Assembly (NCBI GenBank): GCA_046727175.1
Contig: JBKPCD010000100.1
Location: 1 to 25,037 of the forward strand
Source of the DNA: JBKPCD01 sp046727175
GTDB taxonomy: Bacteria; Acidobacteriota; Vicinamibacteria; Vicinamibacterales; 2-12-FULL-66-21
Reading direction: 5' to 3'
Length of the DNA: 25,037 bases
The number at the start of each line of letters is the position of its first letter. Within the stretch, counting starts at the first letter, position 1. Below, piece after piece: positions 14,670 through 20,748 of the stretch. Under the pieces are notes generated by a model. The model made no database searches. It had not been told where the DNA came from and was given only the letters and a program-made list of their open reading frames with translations. The position numbers and the translations under genes were made by a program.

Positions 14670-16160
14670 TCACTCAACCACGATGTGACGCCACCGTCCT
14701 TGCCTGAACCGAAGCACGGACAGCGTACACCGCGTGCAGTGTCCGAGCAGGATTGCCGTCCACACACCCGCCGGCTCGAGCCGCCCAATGAGCTGCAGCA
14801 TCGAGCACAACCCGATCGGCACGACTACTTGTGAGACGAGCGTGATGTATAACGGGCTTCGAGTGTCGCCGGTGCCCTGCAGCCCGCCAGTGTAGGTGAG
14901 GGCCACGGTGATGAAGAAACCTGACACGCTGAGGAATCCGAGCAGTTGGCGGCCGAGGCCTACGACAATCGGATCGTCGAGGCCGAAGATCCCCAGGAGC
15001 ACCCTGGGAATCAACAGGAACAGCGCGCCAACGGTTGCCGCGACACCCAGACCGATCCAGGCCGCGATCTGCACGGCTCGAATCGATCGTTCGGGTCGTC
15101 CGGCGCCGAGGTTCTGGCCCGCGACAGCAGCGGCCGCGCCCATGAGACCGACAGATGTCCACGTGATCAGCGAGAACAGCTCCGTGTATCCTACCGCGTA
15201 CGCCGCCTGCGCCTCCGCGCTGTGCTCGAGTGATCCGATGAAGCGCAGCAGCAGGACGCCGGCGATGTTCATCGCCACCCCCTGAATCCCCGCAGGCAGA
15301 CCGAAGCGGAACAAGGATCGAATGATCTCCCAATCCGGCCTCCACGACATCGACCGGTCGAAGTGTACGACCAGTCGTCCCTTGAGAATCAACCCCATCG
15401 CGACAGCAGCGACGATGAAGCTCGCGGTAACCGTGCCAATCGCCGCGCCGCGAGTGCCAAACGACGGGACCGGACCGTAACCAGGAATCAGGACGACGTT
15501 GAATGCTACGTTCAGAATCGTCATCCACACGCCGAGCCGGAGCGGTGTTCGCGCGTCTCCGGCAGCGCGCAGTGCACCGCCCAGCATGAAAAACAGAAGC
15601 ATGCCAATGCTGAAAACGAACATCGTCCGGAGGAACGGCAGCGCCTCCTGTCGGACGGCCGGCGTGGCGTGAACCAGCTCCAGCAATCGCGGCGAGAGCA
15701 GATATCCGAGGGGCGCGAGAATCCCGACCGCGAGCACGACCGAGGTGAGGAACGCCTGGTAAACGGTGCGATTCACCTTATCCGGCTGATTCGCGCCGGC
15801 GAAGCGCGCCACGAGCACACCCATACCGGTGAACAGCGAACTGATGAAAACGATGACGACGAGAAAGATCTGCCAGCTGACGCCAATTGCCGCGTTGGCC
15901 GTATAGCCGACGTAGTGGCCAACCATCGCATGATCGACGATGCCTTGCAGACCGCCGATCGCGTTCTGCAGGACGGTGGGCCACGCAATCCTCCAGACGG
16001 CGCGGACAATCGGGCCCTCGACAATCGATCGATCCAGGCGGCGGCCAGTCTTCGGCGGAGGGACTGCGGTCGTCGCTGTGACGGATGGACCTGACGGCAC
16101 CTCCGCTGCGACATCTGTTGACACTTTGCTGGCAGCGCCCGCGGGAAGCGACGGCGTCAT
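14670..16160 (-). CDS. MATE-family efflux transporter
   Basis: A 496-aa polytopic protein with about twelve membrane segments in two homologous halves, the normal MATE size. The N-terminal half holds AWPTVLQNAIGGLQGIVDHAMVGHYVG, matching the first-helix motif of NorM/DinF-like exporters. The second half repeats it around FRFGLPAGIQGVAMNIAG. It would export cationic compounds or drugs with Na+ or H+. Start ATG 16160 is preceded by AAGGGA 5 nt upstream and overlaps the VOC-protein stop by 4 bp (ATGA). Longer upstream reading is antisense-like Arg-rich sequence within that gene and is rejected. A hydrophilic cytoplasmic leader of about 45 residues precedes the first helix. Confidence 0.94.
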   Translation of the reverse strand: MTPSLPAGAASKVSTDVAAEVPSGPSVTATTAVPPPKTGRRLDRSIVEGPIVRAVWRIAWPTVLQNAIGGLQGIVDHAMVGHYVGYTANAAIGVSWQIFLVVIVFISSLFTGMGVLVARFAGANQPDKVNRTVYQAFLTSVVLAVGILAPLGYLLSPRLLELVHATPAVRQEALPFLRTMFVFSIGMLLFFMLGGALRAAGDARTPLRLGVWMTILNVAFNVVLIPGYGPVPSFGTRGAAIGTVTASFIVAAVAMGLILKGRLVVHFDRSMSWRPDWEIIRSLFRFGLPAGIQGVAMNIAGVLLLRFIGSLEHSAEAQAAYAVGYTELFSLITWTSVGLMGAAAAVAGQNLGAGRPERSIRAVQIAAWIGLGVAATVGALFLLIPRVLLGIFGLDDPIVVGLGRQLLGFLSVSGFFITVALTYTGGLQGTGDTRSPLYITLVSQVVVPIGLCSMLQLIGRLEPAGVWTAILLGHCTRCTLSVLRFRQGRWRHIVVE

Positions 16161-17086
16161 CTCATTCCCTTGAGCACTCGTCTGACGTCGGCATGCGCGA
16201 GGACCACAGCGGGTTGCCGCTGGAGCGCTTCGAAGTAGCGGCGAGCGAAGCCTTCGCCATTTTCGGACGCGGTCAAGAGCCGCTCCACCTGCTCGACGAG
16301 CGCGGCCGCATCCGCCGCAGTTGCGGGCGAGTCGGGCTCCACCGTCTCGTCGATCCGCACGACGAGCTCCGACAACGAATGCAGCCACGCGAACCACGGG
16401 TCGTTGATGACGAGCTGCAGCAGGCTCGCGTTCGAGCCAACGCGACCGCGATCGAGCTCGTACGTGGCGCGCGCATCGTCCAACAGGACCTTGTGCAGCT
16501 GGAGCAGCCGTGAACGCAGATCGCGAAGTCGGGATCGTGCGGCATCGTCCATGAACGCGTACTGAGACGCTGGTTGCGGCGCCACCGGTGCCGATGCAGT
16601 CGTCGTGGCTGCGGCGCGCAACGCGTCGAGATCCAACGGCTCAGTCACGATGCGTAACGTGCCGTCAGCCGCCCGCGGCCACTCGGCCCGCGGACGATCC
16701 CAATACAACTCGAGTCCGTTGCCGTCGGGATCTCGAAGGTAAAGCGCCTCACTGACCCCGTGATCGCTCGCCCCTTCGAGGCGGAGTCCGCTGTTCTGCA
16801 CACGCTCGAGCGCATCGGCGAGCGCGGCGCGGTCCGGGTAGCGAATGGCCACGTGATAGAGGCCCGTCGTTCCGGCCGGCGGCGGGCTCCCTCCGCGACT
16901 TTCCCACGTATTGAGCCCGATGTGATGGTGATAGCCTCCTGCGCTGAGGAACGCAGCTGAGTTGCCCATGCGTTGTACGACGTCGAAACCCAGCACGCCC
17001 GAGTAGAAGGCAACAGCGCGGTCCAGATCGGCGACTTTCAGATGAACGTGTCCGATGTCGACACGGGGATCAATCGGCTTGCTCAT
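16157..17086 (-). CDS. VOC-domain protein fused to a C-terminal helical domain
   Basis: A 309-aa protein from ATG 17086; a TTG at 17122 would add 12 residues without conserved content. Residues 10-135 form a VOC (glyoxalase/extradiol dioxygenase-type) unit: IGHVHLKVADLDRAVAFYSGVLGF, LYHVAIRYP and GNGLELYWDRP, with likely metal ligands H13, H78 and E126. This half resembles CatE-like catechol 2,3-dioxygenases. A low-complexity linker (about 155-182) leads to a helical domain (183-309) containing LLQLVINDPWFAWLHSLSEL (222-241). From memory, that motif marks small stand-alone proteins of unknown function, so this looks like a fusion. It is coupled to the MATE exporter by a 4-bp overlap, hinting at detoxification of one compound; that is inference. 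Confidence 0.85.
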   Translation of the reverse strand: MSKPIDPRVDIGHVHLKVADLDRAVAFYSGVLGFDVVQRMGNSAAFLSAGGYHHHIGLNTWESRGGSPPPAGTTGLYHVAIRYPDRAALADALERVQNSGLRLEGASDHGVSEALYLRDPDGNGLELYWDRPRAEWPRAADGTLRIVTEPLDLDALRAAATTTASAPVAPQPASQYAFMDDAARSRLRDLRSRLLQLHKVLLDDARATYELDRGRVGSNASLLQLVINDPWFAWLHSLSELVVRIDETVEPDSPATAADAAALVEQVERLLTASENGEGFARRYFEALQRQPAVVLAHADVRRVLKGMR

Positions 17087-17264
17087 TACGTCATCATGGC
17101 CCTCAAGGCGTTTCACGTTCAAGGTTCCGCACTCTGGAGATGTTTTTGCTAGACGTCTTCTGAGTGGCTCGGCGGGTTTTCACACGGAGAGACGGAGAGC
17201 ACGGGGCTTCGTGGCTCCGGGGTAAGTTTCTCCGATGACCTCCGTACCTCCGAGGGGGTGGTTG

Positions 17265-17840
17265 GTGGCTGAAGTGTTGGTACAGTTCGCGGATCCCGTA
17301 GTCTCACCAGACGGAGTGGCTTACATCGCGAGGGCGTGCGGAGCCGAAGCCCCCGATGGGCTCTGGCATGGGTGGATCGAGTTCCTGCCGGTCGAAGGCG
17401 GCCCTGCCGTGCGTACCGGACGCGAGACCACGCAGCCGAATCGCGTGGACGCGGAGTACTGGGCGACCGGGCTGACACCCGTTTATCTCGAAGGCGCACT
17501 GCAGCGCGGGCTCAAGCCGCCGTCACGTCCTGTGGCGCCAGACGTGATGCCTCCGGTCTTCGACGGACCGGCGCCGGAATCATACGCGCCACGTGCAACC
17601 GAGAGCATCCTGAACCCGTTCTCGGTATATCGCAAGGGTGAGGCGCTGCTCCGCCGTCAGCTCGCGGCGCTCTCGCCATGGCACCTCGTGAACATCATCC
17701 GCGCGTACGGCCTGAGCGATCTCAGCACCACCGCGTTGAATGAACTCGATGCCGAGGCGTTGATCACGATCATCGTTGACAGCGTGCGGCGCGAGGCGGG
17801 AGTCGAACGCGCGAACGCCGGAAGTCCGAGTAAGCAGTAG
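17265..17840 (+). CDS. Conserved-looking hypothetical protein
   Basis: A 191-aa protein from GTG 17265, chosen because AGGGGG lies 6 nt upstream. An ATG at 17235 would add ten residues encoded by the ctccg-type repeat phrase. I do not recognise a named family. The N-terminal half (VLVQFADPVVSPDGVAYIAR, then GLWHGWIEFLP, residues 4-48) looks like a beta-rich domain with conserved Trp/Gly and a YWATGLTPVYLEGAL segment. The C-terminal half is helical (RRQLAALSPWHLVNIIRAYG, LNELDAEALITIIVDSVR). No signal peptide or membrane segment, so probably cytoplasmic. It is divergent from the VOC gene and convergent with the broken response regulator. Codon use and GC-rich third positions fit a real gene. 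Confidence 0.8.
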   Translation: MAEVLVQFADPVVSPDGVAYIARACGAEAPDGLWHGWIEFLPVEGGPAVRTGRETTQPNRVDAEYWATGLTPVYLEGALQRGLKPPSRPVAPDVMPPVFDGPAPESYAPRATESILNPFSVYRKGEALLRRQLAALSPWHLVNIIRAYGLSDLSTTALNELDAEALITIIVDSVRREAGVERANAGSPSKQ

Positions 17841-17897
17841 ACGCCTGGATTCGGGCAACACCGGACGAGGCCGCCAACCGGCGACCGGACGAGGTAC

Positions 17898-18276
17898 TCA
17901 ACCGCCGCGCGATTGTTCGACCAGGCGCCGCGCTTCCCGCACGATGTCGTCCGGATCGCAAGGCTTCGGCAAAAACACATCGCATCCGGCCTCTCGCGCG
18001 TTTTCGCGCTCCGCTGGCAGCACGCACCCAGAAACGGCGACGATGGGAACGTGCCGAAGGCGGGGATCCGCCTTCAGCCGCCGGGTGACTTCCCAGCCGT
18101 CGATTCTCGGGAGCTTCAGATCGAGCACGATCACATCCGGCGCACGATCCGCCGTCAACGCGAACAGCTCGTCGGCGGAGGCTGCTGTGAGCGTCGAGAA
18201 CCCCCGACACACCGAGGAACTCCGCGTAGCCTTCACGCGTGTCCTCGTGGTCTTCCACGATGATGCAGAGCGGCAT
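17898..18276 (-). pseudogene. Single-domain response regulator broken by a +1 frameshift
   Basis: Two frames together spell one CheY-like receiver. The first frame from ATG 18276 gives MPLCIIVEDHEDTREGYAEF (acidic pocket E8/D9, then LGVSG). The next frame gives TLTAASADELFAL, then the phosphoacceptor VIVLDLKLP, the switch VAVSG and the lysine FLPKPCD, ending at 17898. The switch falls at a run of five G on the minus strand (18201-18205); four would restore one frame of about 125 residues. Either the gene is inactivated, slips by ribosomal or transcriptional slippage, or the base is a sequencing/assembly error in a homopolymer. No output domain or histidine kinase is nearby. Confidence 0.85.
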
Positions 18277-18285
18277 GTTAACTAC

Positions 18286-18314
18286 ACCGGGAGGCTTCGC
18301 CCGGCCGGACCCTC
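18286..18314 (-). repeat. gaagcc hairpin repeat in leader, copy 1
   Basis: accgggaggcttcgcccggc and the following ggaccctcg lie 9 bp upstream of the response-regulator start. The same design recurs at 19363-19394 upstream of bactofilin, in the same orientation relative to the gene. Core: ggGcttcgCcc-type short stem with a TTC loop. The rest of the 156-bp gap to the TfoX-like gene (18315-18432) shows no further feature I can support. Confidence 0.75.
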
Positions 18315-18432
18315 GAACGCTCTCTCGCGCAGCCAGTCTTCGGTTGAGCGTTCATCAGTGCGGGCGTATTGTACTTCGCACGTAGCCTGGCGGCGCCGGA
18401 AAGGCGGATCCTCCGGGTGCAAGCTTTACAGA

Positions 18433-18852
18433 ATGAAGAGAACCGGCGCGAGGAAATCAATCACGCCCCTCACCGTCAGCGGCGGCTTTCGCGCGTTCGT
18501 TATCGATCAGCTCGAGGAACTCGGTGACGTAACCGCTCGATCGATGTTCGGAGGGGTCGGGCTCTATCGAGGCGGTCTGTTCTTTGGAATCATCGCGGCC
18601 GACGTGCTGTATCTGAAAGCCGACGACCAGACTCGTGGAGAGTTCGAGGCGATTGGCGCACGGCCGTTCAAGCCGTACGCCCATCGATCGGGAACAATGA
18701 AGTACTATTCTGTGCCGGCGACGATCCTGGAAAGTCCGCCGGAGCTCGCGATGTGGGCACGCAAGGCTGTCGCAGCCGCGGAGAGGGCCGCTGCTGGATC
18801 GCAGGATCGTCGGCGTCAATCCGCGAAGATCCGCGTCTCGTCGCAGAAATGA
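18433..18852 (+). CDS. TfoX N-terminal-domain protein
   Basis: A 139-aa protein. The TfoX_N domain spans about 17-115: SGGFRAFVIDQLEELGDVTA, SMFGGVGLYRGGLFFGI (38-54), VLYLKAD (58-64), FKPYAHRSGTMKYYSVP (79-95) and LESPPELAMWARKAV. Stand-alone TfoX_N proteins are small, probably cytoplasmic, and lack a firmly known function; the name comes from the competence regulator TfoX/Sxy, which also has a C-terminal domain absent here. Residues 128-139 (RQSAKIRVSSQK) are encoded by the start of a 43-bp tandem repeat, which also supplies the TGA stop. No strong ribosome site precedes ATG 18433. It runs convergently into the bactofilin gene. Confidence 0.88.
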   Translation: MKRTGARKSITPLTVSGGFRAFVIDQLEELGDVTARSMFGGVGLYRGGLFFGIIAADVLYLKADDQTRGEFEAIGARPFKPYAHRSGTMKYYSVPATILESPPELAMWARKAVAAAERAAAGSQDRRRQSAKIRVSSQK

Positions 18853-18996
18853 TCCGGGACAGTCCGTGAAAATCCGCGTCCCGTCGCAGAAACGATCCGC
18901 GCCAGTCCGCGAGAATCCGCGTCTCGTCGCAGAAATGATCCGCGCCAGTGCGCGAGAATCCGCGTCTCGTCGTAAATCCGCGTAAATCCGCGTCTA
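18815..18996. repeat. 43-bp tandem repeat between convergent genes
   Basis: Units begin at 18829, 18872, 18915 and 18958 (each atccgcgtc...), giving an exact 43-bp period over three full copies and a truncated fourth. A partial unit precedes them from about 18815. The unit core is atccgcgtctcgtcgcagaa, then atgatccgcgccagtccgcg. Smaller aatccgcgta words close the array (18973-18994). The array provides the last 12 codons and stop of the TfoX-like gene and touches the bactofilin stop (TAG, 18994-18996). There are no unique spacers, so this is not CRISPR. Confidence 0.93.
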
Positions 18997-19344
18997 CGAA
19001 GCGACAGCGAGCTTGACTTTCTCGGTCCGCGGCATGTCGACACGGCCGCGGAGCTGTGCACCCTCCGCCATGTTGATTCGCGGCGACGTGAGTTCTCCCT
19101 CGACTTCCGCGCTGTTGCGCAGCTCGATGCGCTCTTCGGCCACGAGGCTCCCCTTCACCGTTCCCGAGACGATGATGCCGCGTGCCACGATATCGGCCTC
19201 CACGTGTCCGCAGGCTTCGACGACGACGAGGTGTCCTTCGACGTTGATCGTGCCCTCGACCCGACCCGCAATGACGACATCTTCCTGCGCGGTGATCTCA
19301 CCCTTGATCGCGATGGATGACCCGATTTTCGCAATACGCTCCAT
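18994..19344 (-). CDS. Bactofilin
   Basis: A 116-aa polymer-forming cytoskeletal protein. The core (about 5-105) is a run of short beta-helix repeats with the family rhythm: IGSSIAIKGEITAQEDVVIAG, GRVEGTINVEGHLVVVEACG, HVEADIVARGIIVSGTVKGS and NSAEVEGELTSPRI. Bactofilins assemble into nucleotide-independent filaments at the inner membrane and help with cell shape or positioning of other proteins. ATG 19344 has a strong AGGAGGG site about 6 nt upstream, ruling out longer starts. The leader holds a GC-rich hairpin (19363-19394). No M23 peptidase or other usual bactofilin partner is adjacent. Confidence 0.94.
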   Translation of the reverse strand: MERIAKIGSSIAIKGEITAQEDVVIAGRVEGTINVEGHLVVVEACGHVEADIVARGIIVSGTVKGSLVAEERIELRNSAEVEGELTSPRINMAEGAQLRGRVDMPRTEKVKLAVAS

Positions 19345-19362
19345 GCTTGCCCTCCTAAATAG

Positions 19363-19394
19363 ACCGGGGGGCTTCGCCCCGCCGGACCCCCAAT
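19363..19394 (-). repeat. gaagcc hairpin repeat in leader, copy 2
   Basis: accggggggcttcgccccgc followed by cggaccccc, with the perfect stem ggggc-ttc-gcccc. It lies 18 bp upstream of the bactofilin ATG, next to the AGGAGGG ribosome site (19350-19356), so an RNA stem here could influence initiation. It is the counterpart of 18286-18314. Confidence 0.8.
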
Positions 19395-19452
19395 CCCACC
19401 CACTGCGCAACGTCCGAACAGTGGAGCCGATATCGCCGTCGCTCGCGGGTCC

Positions 19453-19479
19453 GGGTCCCCGGCGCGCCTTTTGTGCGCG
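19453..19479 (-). repeat. Dispersed phrase repeat, copy 2
   Basis: The reverse complement of this 27-bp stretch matches 7463-7489 at 24 of 27 positions, including the identical ends cgcgcacaaaa and cggggaccc. It lies about 110 bp upstream of bactofilin in the opposite orientation relative to its gene compared with copy 1. Confidence 0.8.
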
Positions 19480-19750
19480 CCGCGGTTGATGCGGCGATCT
19501 GCCCTGCTCCGCTCCGGCGGCGTGCGCCTCCGGCACGCCTAGCCGACAGTGCCCGCTCCAGAAGATGGTGGGTGACGGCTGACGATCGTCCGACGCGTTT
19601 CGCAAGTCCCGTTCCGGCGGCCTCCGATGAAAAAACTCGTGTTAGACGGTGTGAATTCGCACGTTTTACTGATCGATCTGTTCCACCGAGGCACAGGCGA
19701 TCACGATTTCGTCAGGTTATTGCAATTGCGCAAGAAGCTCAGCCAATGGC

Positions 19751-19759
19751 TGCTATACT
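19751..19759 (+). promoter_or_regulatory. Possible extended -10 promoter
   Basis: tgctatact matches an extended -10 (TGn-TATACT, hexamer 19754-19759), 49 bp before the ATG at 19808. No convincing -35 hexamer sits at 17 bp; ttgcgc at 19726 would need a 22-bp spacer. It lies in the AT-richer part of the gap and points at the kinase-like gene. Confidence 0.4.
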
Positions 19760-19807
19760 CTGCGCGACATCCAGTCGAGGCGGGTAGTTAGCCCACAGGA
19801 GGCACGT

Positions 19808-20671
19808 ATGCGCCACACGCTTCTTGGTGCCGTATTTCTCGGGCTCATCGCCGTCCTACCGATTTCCCGGGACCTGCAAACAGTCGAACTCCGGGCGCAG
19901 GAATCCGCGGCCCAACCCGCGACGGCACCGTCCGACGAGCAGATCGAGCAGTTCCTGCGCGACGCGAAGGTTCTGAAGACACATTCCGCCTCGAAGGGCA
20001 TCACCGGCTCACTCCGCGCCACGCTGTCAGACGGCACGCTCACTCACGACGCGCACATCCAGGCGATCGACGAGCGCAAGGCGCAGTTCGACTCGGGACG
20101 CGGTACCGAGTTCAACTTTCGAGACAGCTGGCTCTATAACGTCGCGGCGTACCGGCTGGACCGGCTGATCGGCCTCAATCTGGTGCCCGTCAGCGTCAAG
20201 CGGCGGTGGCGCACCGACGATGCGGCGTTTACGTGGTGGGTCGACGACGTGATGATGGATGAAGGGGACCGGCTAAAGAAGAAAATGTCCCCTCCGAATC
20301 CACGGGAGTGGAACGAGCAGATGCAGCTCGTTCGCGTCTTCGATCAGCTGATTTACAACGTCGATCGAAACATGGGGAATCTCCTGATCTGCAAGGACTG
20401 GCGGATCTGGGCGATCGATCACACCCGCGCGTTCAGGACGCACCCGTCGCTCAAGTCCCCCGCCAACGTCACGCGCTGCGATCGCCAGGTCCTCGAGCGT
20501 ATGAAGCAGCTCGATCGGCCGACGCTCGACCGCGCGCTCGGTGATGTGCTGACGCCGTACGAGATCTCCGGCCTGCTCGCGCGGCGCGACGCCATCGTAG
20601 CGCTCCTCGAGAAGGCGGGTCCCGCCGCCGTCTTCGATCGCCACACAGTGACGCTCGCAACCAAGCAGTAA
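19808..20671 (+). CDS. Exported protein with HipA/PI3K-like kinase signature
   Basis: A 287-aa protein starting at ATG 19808 with AGGAGG 5 nt upstream. The N-terminus (residues 5-19, LLGAVFLGLIAVLPI) is a signal peptide or anchor. The rest follows the atypical kinase fold shared by HipA, FAM20 and PI3/4-kinase-like proteins. A glycine-containing strand pair KGITGSLRATLSDG (63-76) comes first. Then come HIQAIDERKA (83-92) and YNVAAYRLDRLIGLNLVPVS (110-129). The catalytic-loop motif is NVDRNMGNLLI (184-194; D186, N191) and the metal-binding segment is AIDHTRAF (202-209; D204). These match the DRxxxN and IDH/IDN elements. An envelope or extracellular kinase would be unusual in bacteria. Activity is untested. 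It may instead be a pseudokinase; the ATP-binding lysine cannot be assigned firmly. The gene 77 bp downstream encodes an exported hydrolase. Confidence 0.7.
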   Translation: MRHTLLGAVFLGLIAVLPISRDLQTVELRAQESAAQPATAPSDEQIEQFLRDAKVLKTHSASKGITGSLRATLSDGTLTHDAHIQAIDERKAQFDSGRGTEFNFRDSWLYNVAAYRLDRLIGLNLVPVSVKRRWRTDDAAFTWWVDDVMMDEGDRLKKKMSPPNPREWNEQMQLVRVFDQLIYNVDRNMGNLLICKDWRIWAIDHTRAFRTHPSLKSPANVTRCDRQVLERMKQLDRPTLDRALGDVLTPYEISGLLARRDAIVALLEKAGPAAVFDRHTVTLATKQ

Positions 20672-20748
20672 AAAGTACGAACGAAGAAGTCAGAAGTAGA
20701 AGTGGAAGGAACGCCGCAGACGGAACCCGCGCGATCGCAGACCAACAC

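Larger units (their letters stand above)
19345..19807. other. Gene-free divergent intergenic region
   Basis: About 460 bp between bactofilin (-) and the exported kinase-like gene (+). It contains a leader hairpin (19363-19394), a phrase repeat (19453-19479), a 7-bp-stem hairpin ggcgtgc/gcacgcc (19519-19539) and a likely extended -10 promoter element (19754). Bases 19580-19740 are less GC-rich than the rest of the window and hold nothing else I can name. Open frames across it are Arg/Pro-rich and look non-coding. Confidence 0.8.

Noticed and set aside
16161..16397. Longer MATE start at 16397
   Set aside because: It would lie inside the VOC gene and add Arg-rich nonsense sequence; ATG 16160 has a good ribosome site and a 4-bp overlap.
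18815..18996. CRISPR array
   Set aside because: Units are contiguous with an exact 43-bp period and no unique spacers; no cas genes.
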